Source: Sphingomonas sp. NFR15 (GTDB taxonomy: Bacteria; Pseudomonadota; Alphaproteobacteria; Sphingomonadales; Sphingomonadaceae). From it: 64,000 bases of DNA. The DNA lies in NCBI RefSeq assembly GCF_900103265.1, contig NZ_FMWX01000006.1:186001-250000 (forward strand), written 5' to 3'. The notes beneath the pieces are model-generated. The model was not told the DNA's origin. It saw only the letters and a program-made list of their open reading frames with translations, and did not search any database. How positions within the stretch are numbered: the stretch's first letter is position 1; each line of letters starts with the position of its first letter. Positions 43,530 to 52,267 of the stretch are shown one piece after another. The translations under genes and the position numbers were made by a program.

Positions 43530-44917
43530 CGCTCACCCCGCGCATAGCGGCTCATGAAGCTCTCGGCGTCGGGCGCGGGCAGGTCGCGGTGCGCGGTCCA
43601 GCCGCGCGCGAGTGGCAGCGCCCTGATCCAGCCGCGCCCGAAGCGGCGCATCGCGAAGATCGCCGCGCGCACCGCCGCCCGATACAGCCGCGGCCGCTGC
43701 GCCACCCACGCCCAGGCGCCGATGCCCTGCCGCATCGTCGCCGGTTCCAGTCCCTCGCGCCAGCTCTTCTCGCGCCAGCCGCGCAGCAAGGTCGGCAGCG
43801 GGATCTTGACCGGGCAGACCTCCTGGCATTTGCCGTTGAGCGTGCAGGCGTTGGGCAGATCGCGACTCGCCGCCAACCCGTCGAGCGCGGGGGTCAGCAC
43901 CGCGCCCATCGGCCCCGGATAGGTGCCGCCATAGGCGTGGCCGCCGATCTGGCGGAACACCACGCAGTGGTTCATGCACGCGCCGCAGCGGATGCAGCGG
44001 AGCATCTCGGCGAGCCCCTCGTCGCGCATCTTCACGCGCCCGTTGTCGATCAGCACGATGTGCATCGCTTCCGGTCCGTCGGGATCAGCGGCGCGCTTGG
44101 GGCCGGTGTAGAAGGTGGTATATTGCGTCAGCGTCGCGCCGGTCGCCGAGCGCGCCAGCAGCCGCAGCAACTGCGCCGCATGCCCCATCGACGGCACCAG
44201 CTTCTCGATGCCCGCCGTCACGATATGGACGCGCGGCGGCACCAGCGACAGTTCGGCATTGCCCTCATTGGTGACGGTGCAGACCGCGCCGCTGTCCGCG
44301 ATCAGGAAGTTCGCGCCGGAAATGCCGACATCCGCCCCGAGCATGCCCTGGCGCAGATGCCGCCGCGCGCTCTCGGCCATCGCCGGGATCGTCTCCTCGG
44401 TATGCGGCGCAGTATGGTGCTGCTTGAACAGCGCGGAGACCTGCTCGCGGGTCTTGTGCATCGCCGGCCAGACGATGTGCGACGGGCGTTCGTCGGCGAG
44501 CTGGATGATATGCTCGGCAAGATCGGTCTCGATCCGCCCGATCCCCGCCTCGGCGAGCGCGTGCGGCAGCCCGATCTCCTCGCCCAGCATCGATTTGGAG
44601 CGCGCGACGGTGCGCGCGCCCGCCGCCTTGCAGATGCCGATCACGATCGCGCAGGCTTCGTCGGCGGTGCGCGCGTAATGGACCTGCGCGCCGGCGGCGG
44701 TCGCCGATGCCTCGAAGTGTTCGAGATAATGGCCGAGATGCGCGACGACATGATCCTTGATCGCCGCGGCGCGGGTGCGCGCTTGCTCGAAATGCGCGAA
44801 GCCATCGACCGCGAGCGCGCGCTTGGCCTCGGCGGTGCCGGCGGTGCGGTCGATCGCGAGTTTCAGGATCGGGTCGGCGAGCGCGGCATCGACGCGGCGC
44901 GAAAAGGCCGCGCTCAT
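43526..44917 (-). CDS. lutB: LutB-like iron-sulfur subunit of L-lactate oxidation
   Basis: 463 residues. N-terminal LUD domain (AAGARTVARSKSMLGEEIGL, SGANFLIADSGAVCTVTNEGN, PSMGHAAQLLRLLARSATG) followed by two cysteine clusters for [4Fe-4S] centres: RCIRCGACMNHCVVF and CTLNGKCQEVCPVKIP. This order is diagnostic of LutB/YkgF. The start at 44917 overlaps lutA (ATGA) and the stop overlaps lutC. Its position behind the rhamnose dehydrogenase suggests that its lactate comes from L-rhamnose breakdown. Confidence 0.95.
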   Translation of the reverse strand: MSAAFSRRVDAALADPILKLAIDRTAGTAEAKRALAVDGFAHFEQARTRAAAIKDHVVAHLGHYLEHFEASATAAGAQVHYARTADEACAIVIGICKAAGARTVARSKSMLGEEIGLPHALAEAGIGRIETDLAEHIIQLADERPSHIVWPAMHKTREQVSALFKQHHTAPHTEETIPAMAESARRHLRQGMLGADVGISGANFLIADSGAVCTVTNEGNAELSLVPPRVHIVTAGIEKLVPSMGHAAQLLRLLARSATGATLTQYTTFYTGPKRAADPDGPEAMHIVLIDNGRVKMRDEGLAEMLRCIRCGACMNHCVVFRQIGGHAYGGTYPGPMGAVLTPALDGLAASRDLPNACTLNGKCQEVCPVKIPLPTLLRGWREKSWREGLEPATMRQGIGAWAWVAQRPRLYRAAVRAAIFAMRRFGRGWIRALPLARGWTAHRDLPAPDAESFMSRYARGER

Positions 44918-45678
44918 GCGTCCTCGCCGATCGCGGGGCCATCGCCCATGCCGGCGATCACTTCGATCGCGTGATAGGCGCGCACCGGCGATCCTTCGCG
45001 GTGGAGCTTGCCGGCCATGTTCATCAGGCAGCCGAGATCACCCGCCAACAGCAGCTCGGCGCCGCTCGCGTCGATCGCCGCGGCTTTCTCGCCCGCGATC
45101 GCGTTCGAGATGGCGGGATATTTGACGCAGAAGGTGCCCCCGAACCCGCAGCACGTCTCCGCGCCGTCGAGCGGGGTGAGCGACAGGCCGGCGACGCCGC
45201 GCAGCAACCGGCGCGGCTGCGCCTTGATGCCGAGTTCGCGCAGCCCCGAGCAACTGTCGTGATAGGTCGCGGTGGCGTCGAGCGCGGTGTCGGGCCGCCA
45301 ACCACGCACTTCGTCGAGATAGGCCATGATCTCATAGGTGTTCGTCGCCACCGCCTCGGCACGGCCCCGCCAGGCGGGATCGTGCTCGAACAGTTCGGGA
45401 TAGTGTACCCGGATCGTCGCCGCGCACGATCCCGACGGCACCACCACCGCGTCATGCCCTTCGAGGAGCGCGATCGTGCGCTTGGCGATCGCGATCGCCT
45501 CGGCGCGCGCGCCCGAGTTGAGCGCGGGCTGGCCGCAGCAGGTCTGCCCGGCCGGCACGACGACCGTGCAGCCCGCCGCCTCCAGCGCGCGGAGCGCCGC
45601 GAAGCCGACGCGCGGCCGGATCAGATCGACCAGACAGGTGACGAACAGCGCGACGCGGGGGGCGGGCGCGGGCGTCAC
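44914..45678 (-). CDS. lutA: LutA-like (CCG domain) subunit of L-lactate oxidation
   Basis: 254 residues from GTG at 45676-45678, overlapping the esterase stop (GTGA). Two CCG domains: VALFVTCLVDLIRP...GQTCCGQPALNSG and YHDSCSGLRELG...GAETCCGFGGTFCVKYP, the glycolate-oxidase-like cysteine-rich repeats that bind an iron-sulfur centre in LutA/YkgE and GlcF. A longer in-frame reading upstream is antisense to nothing conserved and runs through the esterase gene in another frame, so it is not used. Confidence 0.94.
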   Translation of the reverse strand: MTPAPAPRVALFVTCLVDLIRPRVGFAALRALEAAGCTVVVPAGQTCCGQPALNSGARAEAIAIAKRTIALLEGHDAVVVPSGSCAATIRVHYPELFEHDPAWRGRAEAVATNTYEIMAYLDEVRGWRPDTALDATATYHDSCSGLRELGIKAQPRRLLRGVAGLSLTPLDGAETCCGFGGTFCVKYPAISNAIAGEKAAAIDASGAELLLAGDLGCLMNMAGKLHREGSPVRAYHAIEVIAGMGDGPAIGEDA

Positions 45679-46655
45679 AGCAGCCCGTGGCGCTTGGCGA
45701 AGCTCTCGAACAGGTCGGGCCAGGGCGAGGGCGTGCCGTCCGGCAGGGTCAGCCCGAAGCCGTGACCGCCCGTTTCGAACAGATGCGCCTCCGCCGGAAT
45801 GTGCGCGGCGCGCAGGCCCGCCAGCATCATCAGGCTGTTCTCGACCGGCACGGTCTTGTCGTCGATCGCATGGGCAAGGAAGGTCGGCGGCGTAGTCGGC
45901 TGGATGTCGTTCTCCAGCGAATAGGCGCGGCGCTTCTCGTCGCTCGCCGGTTCGCCGATCAGTTCGACGCGCGAGCCGTTGTGCGCGAGCGGCGCGGTCA
46001 TGGTGATGACCGGGTAGATCAACGCGGCTGCGCGGGGGCTGAGTGGCTCGCGGTCGATCGCGTCGTTCACCGCGTGAGTTTGGACCGACTGGCGGCTGGT
46101 CAGCCACCCGGCGAGATGTCCGCCCGCCGAAAAGCCGATCACGCCGATCCGGTTCGCGTCATAACCGTAGCGGGGCGCCAGCGACCGCACCGTGCGCAGC
46201 GCGCGCTGCGCGTCCTGGAGCGGCGCCTCCGGCCCCGCCGCCCAGCCGTCCGCCGGCAGCCGGTACAGCAGCGAGAAGCAGGTGAAGCCCGCGCGTGCGA
46301 ACCGCCGCGAGATGTTGATCCCTTCATGCCCGAGAACGACACGGCGGTAGCCGCCGCCGGGGATCATCAGCAGCGCGGCGCCATTGGGCTTGGCCGGGCG
46401 CAGCACCGTCAGCGTCGGCGTGGTGACGTGCGCGAAGAACGTGTCATAGGCGTCGCTCGTCGCCGAGCGCGGGCCTTGTTCCTGCGCGACGGTGACGTGC
46501 TCGCCGCCCGGCACCTTGCCCGGCCAGAGCGGCAGCACGGTGAAATCGGGCGGTACCGCCGCTTGTGCCGCCTGCGCCGCCCGCGCGCGCTTCGCGGTGG
46601 CGGCGAGGCCGAGCGCGGTGCCGCCGGCGATCAGCGTGCGTCGGTCGATCGTCAT
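45675..46655 (-). CDS. Tat-exported alpha/beta hydrolase, carbohydrate esterase-like
   Basis: 326 residues. Tat-type signal IDRRTLIAGGTALGLAATAK ending near ARA-AQA, so periplasmic or surface. Esterase features: oxyanion region LMIPGGGYRRVV, nucleophile elbow GFSAGGHLAGW, acidic HAIDDKTVPVENSL and histidine in TGGHGFGL. Resembles acetylxylan esterase-like (BD-FAE/xylan esterase) proteins; deacetylation of plant polysaccharide is likely. The start at 46655 was chosen because AGGGG is spaced six bases from it, while the ATG two codons earlier directly abuts the site; it also gives the four-base overlap with the upstream gene seen throughout this operon. Confidence 0.85.
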   Translation of the reverse strand: MTIDRRTLIAGGTALGLAATAKRARAAQAAQAAVPPDFTVLPLWPGKVPGGEHVTVAQEQGPRSATSDAYDTFFAHVTTPTLTVLRPAKPNGAALLMIPGGGYRRVVLGHEGINISRRFARAGFTCFSLLYRLPADGWAAGPEAPLQDAQRALRTVRSLAPRYGYDANRIGVIGFSAGGHLAGWLTSRQSVQTHAVNDAIDREPLSPRAAALIYPVITMTAPLAHNGSRVELIGEPASDEKRRAYSLENDIQPTTPPTFLAHAIDDKTVPVENSLMMLAGLRAAHIPAEAHLFETGGHGFGLTLPDGTPSPWPDLFESFAKRHGLL

Positions 46656-47452
46656 GAACATCCCCTGTGGCCGAGCGCGGTGGCGCGGGTGAGATCGGGG
46701 CGCTCGGCCAGCACATGCCCCGACAGCGGCAGATCCAGCGCCTTCAACGCGCCGGCGACGAGATCGGCGATCCGTCGCGCGCCGAGTTCGCTGAAATGCG
46801 TGTCATCGTCGATCCCCTTGGGAAAGCCGGGCGCGGCGTTGGCGGGGAGATGCAGGTAATAGCCGCGCGATGCCGCTTCGCCGGTGCGATCGAGCCAGTC
46901 GCGCGACAGCGCCTCGAGGTCGATCAGCGGCGTCCGCGTGGTGACGGAAAGGTCGCGCATCACCGCCGACCAGTCGGCGAAATTCGCCTTGGCCTTGCCG
47001 TCCGGCCCGAACATATGCTGCGCGACCGGCGTCACCAGGACGGGAACCCCGCGCGCGCCGCGCACCTGCCAGATGAAGCGCAGCAGATTGTCGCGATAGG
47101 TGGTCGCCGGATCGGCATAGCGCTCGGGCTTGGCCTTGTAGGCGTCGTTATGGCCGAACTGGATCAGCACCACGTCGCCCGGCTGCACCCGCGCCATCAG
47201 CCCGTCCCAGCGGCCTTCCGCGATGAAGGTGCGCGTGCTGCGCCCCGCCGTCGCGAGATCGACCACCTCGGTGCCCGCATCGAGCCCGCACGACAGCATC
47301 TGCCCCCAGCCGGTCTGCGGATAGGTTTCGGCCCCATAGACCGACGCGGTCGAATCGCTCGCGATCAGGATCTTGCCGAAGCCCGGCAGCGGCGCGGGGG
47401 CGGCGCCAGCCAGCAGCAGCGCGGCGGCGGCGGTGAGGCCGGCGCGGATCAT
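46652..47452 (-). CDS. rhamnogalacturonan acetylesterase-like SGNH hydrolase
   Basis: 266 residues with a secretion signal (about 1-20, AGLTAAAALLLAGAAPA). SGNH blocks: ILIASDSTASVYG with the nucleophile serine, LATAGRSTRTF with glycine, IQFGHNDAYK with asparagine, and DDTHFSELGARRIADLV with aspartate and histidine. The GHND and the DTHF block are those of rhamnogalacturonan acetylesterase, which removes O-acetyl groups from the backbone of rhamnogalacturonan I. This ties the operon to pectin, whose RG-I backbone supplies both rhamnose and galacturonate. It overlaps its neighbours on both sides by four bases. Confidence 0.9.
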   Translation of the reverse strand: MIRAGLTAAAALLLAGAAPAPLPGFGKILIASDSTASVYGAETYPQTGWGQMLSCGLDAGTEVVDLATAGRSTRTFIAEGRWDGLMARVQPGDVVLIQFGHNDAYKAKPERYADPATTYRDNLLRFIWQVRGARGVPVLVTPVAQHMFGPDGKAKANFADWSAVMRDLSVTTRTPLIDLEALSRDWLDRTGEAASRGYYLHLPANAAPGFPKGIDDDTHFSELGARRIADLVAGALKALDLPLSGHVLAERPDLTRATALGHRGCS

Positions 47453-48213
47453 TGCAGGTTCACGAACATGCCGCCATCGACGAGCAGCGCCGCGCCGGTG
47501 ACGTAGGCGGCCATGTCGGAGGCGAGGAACACGATCGGCCCGACCATGTCCTCCGGCGCGCCGAGCCGGCCGAGCGGGACGCGGCTTTCCATATAGCTGC
47601 GCTTGGCCTCGTCGGCGAGGTCGTCCTTGTTGATCTCGGTGAGGATGGTGCCCGGCAACAGCGAGTTGCAGCGGATCTTGTGCTTGCCGAGCGCGATCGC
47701 GGTCGATTGCATCAGCGAATGCACCCCCGCCTTGGTCGGCGTGTAATGCGTCTGATATTCGCCGCCGACCAGCGCCGAGATCGACGACACCGCGACGATC
47801 GCGCCACCGTGCCCTTGCGCGACCATCTGGTTGGCGGCGGCCTGCACCATGAAATAGGCGCCGTGCATGTTGACGCGCATCGTCCGCTCGAACGTTTCGA
47901 CCGGCATGTCGAGGAAGGCATGGAACGGGCAGATGCCGGCGTTGTTGACCATCACGTCGACCTTGCCGAACGCCTCGACCGCCTTGGCGACGAAGTCCTT
48001 CGCGGTCTCCGGCTCGGCCACGTCACCCTTCACCGCGAGCCCGCGCTGCCCGGTCGCCTCGATGGCGGCGATACAGGCTTCGGCATCCTCGTCGCGGCTA
48101 TGATAGTTGATGACGACATCGGCACCATGCTGCGCCGCGCCGATCGCGGCGGCGCGGCCGATGCCGGTGGAGGCGCCGGTGACGAGAACGGTCTTGCCTT
48201 CGAGCAGCTTCAC
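47449..48213 (-). CDS. L-rhamnose 1-dehydrogenase (SDR), LRA1-like
   Basis: 254 residues. TGASTGIG (12-19), NNAGICPFHAFLDMP, Ser144, Tyr157 and Lys161 (HYTPTKAGVHS) make a complete SDR site. The stretch NNAGICPFHAFLDMPVETF and the C-terminus VTGAALLVDGGMFVNLQ are characteristic of L-rhamnose dehydrogenases (LRA1 of Sphingomonas sp. SKA58, RhaD of Azotobacter). It oxidises L-rhamnose to L-rhamnono-lactone, the first step of the non-phosphorylated route whose later enzymes are encoded on the opposite strand at 49234-53170. It is followed, with a four-base overlap, by the acetylesterase gene. Confidence 0.9.
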   Translation of the reverse strand: MKLLEGKTVLVTGASTGIGRAAAIGAAQHGADVVINYHSRDEDAEACIAAIEATGQRGLAVKGDVAEPETAKDFVAKAVEAFGKVDVMVNNAGICPFHAFLDMPVETFERTMRVNMHGAYFMVQAAANQMVAQGHGGAIVAVSSISALVGGEYQTHYTPTKAGVHSLMQSTAIALGKHKIRCNSLLPGTILTEINKDDLADEAKRSYMESRVPLGRLGAPEDMVGPIVFLASDMAAYVTGAALLVDGGMFVNLQ

Positions 48214-48235
48214 GTGAGCGTTTCCTCTTCTGTGG

Positions 48236-49060
48236 TTATCGCCTTGGGCGGCGGTTTGGCCGGGCGCCGGGCACCCAGCCGAGATCGGTGCCGATCTGGT
48301 CGGCGGTCGCGCGCACCTCGCCGCTGAGCGCGGCCATGCGTGCGTCGTCCATATATTGCGCGGCGCTCGACAGGCTGATCGCGGCGATGATCCGGCCCGA
48401 CGCGTCGCGCACCGGCGCGGCGACGCAGCGGATCAGATCCTCGTTCTCCTCGAGATCATAGGCATGGCCGGCGGCGACATAGCCCCGCATCCGTTCGGCC
48501 CAGGCCGCGTAATCGACCGCCGGCGCGCCGCGCGCGCGCGACGCCTCGAACAGCGCGGGCCATTCGGCCTCGGGCGTGTCGAGCAGCAGCGCCTTGCCCA
48601 GCCCGGTCGAGGATAGCGGGTGACGGTCGCCGATCCGGCTGGAGATATCGACGCGGCGGCGGCCTGGAATCTTGTCGAGATACAGCGCCAGATCGGTATC
48701 GAGCCGGCCGAGATGCACCGTGTCCTCGCTGCGCGCGGCGAGCGCCTCCAGCCGGGGCCGCGCGATCCGCACGATATCGGCCTGGCTCTGCGCGAGGAAA
48801 CCGAGCTGGAGCAGCTTCGGCCCGAGCTGATATCCCTCGCGCGGCAGGAAGGTGAGGAAGCCGCGATCGGCGAGCGCGTTGGCGAGCCGGTGCGTGGTCG
48901 ATCGCGTCAGCCCCATCGCCGCCGACAGGTCGGCGAGCTTGACCGGCCCGTCGATGACCTTGTCGAGCATGTCGAGCCCGCGCAGCAGCGTCTGGCTGCC
49001 CTGAATCTTGGTGCGCTCCTCGCCGCTTTCCGATTCTTCGTTTGACGGGGCATGTCTCAT
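48236..49060 (-). CDS. IclR-family transcriptional regulator, probable rhamnose regulator
   Basis: 274 residues: N-terminal winged helix (about 20-80; GSQTLLRGLDMLDKV, LADLSAAMGLTRSTTHRLANAL) and the C-terminal IclR effector domain (LGRLDTDLALYLDKIPGRRR, HPLSSTGLGKALL, CVAAPVRDASGRIIAAISLS). It is divergent from the rhamnonate dehydratase gene and upstream of the rhamnose dehydrogenase, so control of L-rhamnose catabolism by rhamnose or a catabolite is likely. The ATG at 49058-49060 is preceded by AGGATATTAATTG. No biochemical evidence for the ligand can be read from the sequence. Confidence 0.92.
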   Translation of the reverse strand: MRHAPSNEESESGEERTKIQGSQTLLRGLDMLDKVIDGPVKLADLSAAMGLTRSTTHRLANALADRGFLTFLPREGYQLGPKLLQLGFLAQSQADIVRIARPRLEALAARSEDTVHLGRLDTDLALYLDKIPGRRRVDISSRIGDRHPLSSTGLGKALLLDTPEAEWPALFEASRARGAPAVDYAAWAERMRGYVAAGHAYDLEENEDLIRCVAAPVRDASGRIIAAISLSSAAQYMDDARMAALSGEVRATADQIGTDLGWVPGARPNRRPRR

Positions 49061-49233
49061 CAATTAATATCCTATCCCATTAAGTGAGAAAGTAAACAGC
49101 AAAGGGAGGATCGGCGCAGCTTTCTTCGTGAAGATACCCGGATCGTCCAAGACAACACCGTATCATATTGTGGAACGTCGATGCGATTCCTTTCACATTC
49201 TGGATGCTGCCGCCTACGCCCAGGAGATTGCCG
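49061..49233. promoter_or_regulatory. divergent control region between iclR-type gene and rhamnonate dehydratase
   Basis: This 173-base region is clearly more AT-rich than its flanks and must hold promoters for both catabolic arms. TGTGGAA (49169-49175) and TTTCACA (49191-49197) form a six-of-seven inverted repeat, and GGAA/TTCC recur within it, a loose candidate for an IclR-type site. Confidence 0.35.
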
Positions 49234-50427
49234 GTGACGTTGAAGAGCCTGTCGAAGATCAAGCACGTCCGCGCCTTCACGGTGCGCGGCGGCGGCGCCG
49301 ATTATCACGACCAGGGCGAAGGCCATTGGATCGACAACCACATCGCCACGCCGATGAGCCGCTATCCCGAATATCGTCAGTCGCGGCAGAGCTTCGGCAT
49401 CAACGTGCTCGGCACGCTCGTCGTCGAGATCGAGGCGGAGGACGGCACGATCGGCTTCGCGGTGACGACCGGCGGCGAACCCGCCTGCTACATCGTCGAG
49501 AAGCATCTCGCCCGCTTCCTCGAAGGCCGCAGCCCGCTCGACTACGAGAAGATCTGGGACCAGATGTACTTCTCGACGCAATATTACGGTCGCAAGGGTC
49601 TCGTCATCAACGCGATCTCGGGCGTCGATCTGGCGCTGTGGGATTTGCTCGGCAAGCTCAGGCAGGAGCCGGTCTATCATATGCTCGGCGGCGCGGTGCG
49701 CGACGAGTTGCAATTCTACGCGACCGGCGCGCGCCCCGATATCGCCAAGGATCTCGGCTTCATCGGCGGCAAGATGGCGTTGCATCATGGCCCCGCCGAG
49801 GGTGTCGAGGGCCTCAAGAAGAACATCGCCGAACTCGCCGACATGCGCGAGCGCGTCGGCCCGGATTTCTGGCTGATGTGGGATTGCTGGATGGCGCTCG
49901 ACGTCGATTATGCGACCCGCCTCGCGATCGCCGCGCACGAACATGGCCTCAAGTGGATCGAGGAGGCGATCAGCCCGGACGATTATTGGGGTTACGCCGA
50001 GCTGCGCCGCAACGTGCCGCGCGGGATGCTGGTGACCACCGGCGAGCATGAGGCGACGCGCTGGGGCTTCCGCATGCTGCTCGACATGGAATGCTGCGAC
50101 ATCATCCAGCCCGATGTCGGCTGGTGTGGCGGGATCACCGAGTTGCTCAAGATCAGCGCGCTCGCCGACGCGAAGGGCAAGATGGTCGTGCCGCACGGAT
50201 CATCGGTGTACAGCTATCACTTCGTCATCACCCGCCACAACTCGCCGTTCGCCGAGTTCCTGATGATGCACCCCGGCCCGACCGAAGTGGTGCCGATGTT
50301 CGCGCCGCAACTGCTCGGCGAGCCGGTGCCCGAGAACGGCCGCCTCAAGGCGAGCGCGCTCGACGCGCCCGGCTTCGGCGTCACCTTCAATCCCGATGTG
50401 GCGACGCACCGCCCCTACACCCACTGA
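49234..50427 (+). CDS. L-rhamnonate dehydratase
   Basis: Dehydrates L-rhamnonate to 2-keto-3-deoxy-L-rhamnonate. 397 residues of the mandelate racemase/enolase superfamily, very close in pattern to E. coli Rhm[72 protein letters not shown], metal ligands in [19 protein letters not shown] and [10 protein letters not shown], and the catalytic histidine in [12 protein letters not shown]. The start is GTG at 49234 because AGGAG lies seven bases upstream (49222-49226) and the homology begins there; an in-frame ATG at 49168 is not supported. It is first gene of the rhamnose operon on this strand. Confidence 0.95.
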   Translation: MTLKSLSKIKHVRAFTVRGGGADYHDQGEGHWIDNHIATPMSRYPEYRQSRQSFGINVLGTLVVEIEAEDGTIGFAVTTGGEPACYIVEKHLARFLEGRSPLDYEKIWDQMYFSTQYYGRKGLVINAISGVDLALWDLLGKLRQEPVYHMLGGAVRDELQFYATGARPDIAKDLGFIGGKMALHHGPAEGVEGLKKNIAELADMRERVGPDFWLMWDCWMALDVDYATRLAIAAHEHGLKWIEEAISPDDYWGYAELRRNVPRGMLVTTGEHEATRWGFRMLLDMECCDIIQPDVGWCGGITELLKISALADAKGKMVVPHGSSVYSYHFVITRHNSPFAEFLMMHPGPTEVVPMFAPQLLGEPVPENGRLKASALDAPGFGVTFNPDVATHRPYTH

Positions 50428-50449
50428 TCCTCCAGACAGCGAGACCTTC

Positions 50450-51307
50450 ATGAAACTCTGCCGCTTCGGCCCAATGGGCCAGGAAAAGCCGGGCATCGTC
50501 GATGCCGACGGCCAGCTTCGCGACCTGTCGGGCGTGATCGACGACCTGACGATCGCGACGCTTCCCGCCGCGCTCGCCGCCAACGTCGCCCCGCTGCCGC
50601 TCGCCGAGGGGACGCCGCGCTACGGCGTGCCGCTGAAAGGTGTCGGCAAGATCGTCGCGATCGGGCTCAACTACCGCGATCATGCGATCGAATCGAACCT
50701 GCCGATCCCGACCGAGCCGATGATGTTCATGAAGGCGGTGTCGAGCCTCTCCGGACCCAATGACGACGTGATGCTGCCCAAGGATTCGACCCATGGCGAC
50801 TGGGAAGTCGAGCTCGGCGTCATCATCGGCAAGACCTGCCGCTATGTCAGCGAGGAGGACGCGCTCGGCCATGTCGCCGGCTATACGCTCGTCAACGACG
50901 TGTCGGAGCGGTTCAACCAGAAGCGGCGCGGCAGCCAGTGGAGCAAGGGCAAGGGCCATGACACCTTCTGCCCGACCGGCCCGTGGCTGGTGACGCCCGA
51001 CGAGGTCGGCGACTGCCAGGATCTCGGCATGGCGCTCGACGTCAACGGCGCGCGGATGCAGACCGGGAACACGAAGACGATGATCTTCGACGTCAAGCAG
51101 CTCCTTTCCTATGTGAGTGAGTATATCACGCTGTATCCGGGCGATCTCGTCATCACCGGCACGCCACCGGGCGTGGGCGAGGGCAAGAAGCCCGAGGCGA
51201 TCTACCTCAAGGCGGGCGATGTGATGGAACTCGCGATCGACAAGCTCGGCACGCAGCGCCAGCAGGTCGTCGCGTGGCGCCACCTCGGCGAAGGTACGCT
51301 CGCGTGA
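50450..51307 (+). CDS. FAH-family hydrolase, 2,4-diketo-3-deoxy-L-rhamnonate hydrolase (LRA6-like)
   Basis: 285 residues. Fumarylacetoacetate hydrolase fold: GKIVAIGLNYRDHAIESN, PMMFMKAVSSLSGPND, metal ligands in WEVELGVIIGK and NDVSERF, then LVITGTPPGVGEGKKP. In the Sphingomonas SKA58 pathway LRA6 of this family splits 2,4-diketo-3-deoxy-L-rhamnonate to pyruvate and L-lactate. The flanking dehydratase and 4-dehydrogenase genes support that substrate; a ureidoglycolate lyase or acylpyruvase role is less likely here. Its stop overlaps the next gene (GTGA). Confidence 0.88.
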   Translation: MKLCRFGPMGQEKPGIVDADGQLRDLSGVIDDLTIATLPAALAANVAPLPLAEGTPRYGVPLKGVGKIVAIGLNYRDHAIESNLPIPTEPMMFMKAVSSLSGPNDDVMLPKDSTHGDWEVELGVIIGKTCRYVSEEDALGHVAGYTLVNDVSERFNQKRRGSQWSKGKGHDTFCPTGPWLVTPDEVGDCQDLGMALDVNGARMQTGNTKTMIFDVKQLLSYVSEYITLYPGDLVITGTPPGVGEGKKPEAIYLKAGDVMELAIDKLGTQRQQVVAWRHLGEGTLA

Positions 51308-52053
51308 GCGCCTATGCGGGCCGGTTCGCGGGGCGCACCGCGATCGTGACCGGCGGCGCCTCCGGGCTCGGCAAGGCGGTCGCCAAGCGTATCGTCGCCG
51401 AGGGCGGCACCGTCGCCCTGTGGGATGTCAACGCCGACGCCTTGGCCGCCGCGCAGGAGGAGACCGGCGCGGCCGCGGTGTTCGCGCTCGACGTATCCGA
51501 TCAGGCGCAGGTCGAGGCGGCGGCGGCAGGTGCCAATGACGCGCTCGGCAAGATCGACATCCTCGTCAATTCGGCGGGCATCACCGGCGCGACCGCGCCG
51601 TTGCATGAGTATCCGCTCGAAAGCTGGCGGCGGGTGATCGACATCAACCTCAACGGGCTGTTCTATTGCTGCCGCGCGGTGGTGCCGTTCATGCTCGCGA
51701 ACGGCTATGGCCGCATCGCCAACCTCGCCTCGGTCGCGGGCAAGGAGGGCAATCCCAATGCCTCGGCCTATTCGGCGTCGAAGGCGGGGGTGATCGGCCT
51801 CACCAAGTCACTCGGCAAGGAACTCGCCGAGAAGGGCGTGATCGCCAACGCGCTGACCCCGGCGACCTTCGAAAGCCCGATCCTCGCGCAATTGCCGCAG
51901 AGCCAGGTCGATTACATGCGCTCCAAGATCCCGATGGGTCGCCTCGGCGAGGTTGATGAAAGCGCGGCGATGGTATGCTTCATGGTCAGCGAGGAATGCA
52001 GCTTCACCACGGCCTCCACGTTCGACACATCGGGCGGGCGGACGACATTCTAG
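51304..52053 (+). CDS. SDR dehydrogenase, 2-keto-3-deoxy-L-rhamnonate 4-dehydrogenase (LRA5-like)
   Basis: 249 residues from GTG at 51304, overlapping the upstream stop. TGGASGLG near the N-terminus, ILVNSAGITGATAP, catalytic YSASKAGVIG, and a C-terminus with CSFTTASTFDTSGGRTTF, unusual for SDRs and shared by LRA5-type proteins. The expected reaction is NAD-dependent oxidation of C4 of 2-keto-3-deoxy-L-rhamnonate, giving the substrate for the preceding hydrolase. Function is inferred from the ordered pathway. Confidence 0.88.
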   Translation: MSAYAGRFAGRTAIVTGGASGLGKAVAKRIVAEGGTVALWDVNADALAAAQEETGAAAVFALDVSDQAQVEAAAAGANDALGKIDILVNSAGITGATAPLHEYPLESWRRVIDINLNGLFYCCRAVVPFMLANGYGRIANLASVAGKEGNPNASAYSASKAGVIGLTKSLGKELAEKGVIANALTPATFESPILAQLPQSQVDYMRSKIPMGRLGEVDESAAMVCFMVSEECSFTTASTFDTSGGRTTF

Positions 52054-52060
52054 CCGACCG

Positions 52061-52206
52061 CCGTTCGTGCTGATGCCGAACCCTTCCGTTCGTGCTGAGC
52101 TTGTCGAAGCACGCGTCCCAAGGCGGACCGGGTGAGGCACGCCCCCTTCGGCTGGCTGGCAAAGCCAGCCGCTCAGGACAGGCTTCGACAGGCTCAGGGC
52201 CAACGG
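52061..52206. repeat. CCGTTCG-family repeat, copy 9 (composite, inside an operon)
   Basis: A solo half-arm (52061-52080) is followed by a pair of arms at 52086-52112 and 52180-52206. The inner hairpin GGCTGGCTGGC...GCCAGCC and the right half are almost the same as in copy 2. It lies between two genes of the rhamnose operon. Confidence 0.8.
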
Positions 52207-52267
52207 AGCCTGAAATCGTACCGCGCGACTGTCCGCCAAGAGACAGCGTCGCCACCCAGGAGAGTGC

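Noticed and set aside
44914..46107. A 397-codon form of LutA with a long N-terminal extension
   Set aside because: The extension is the esterase gene read in another frame; LutA homology starts at the GTG at 45678.
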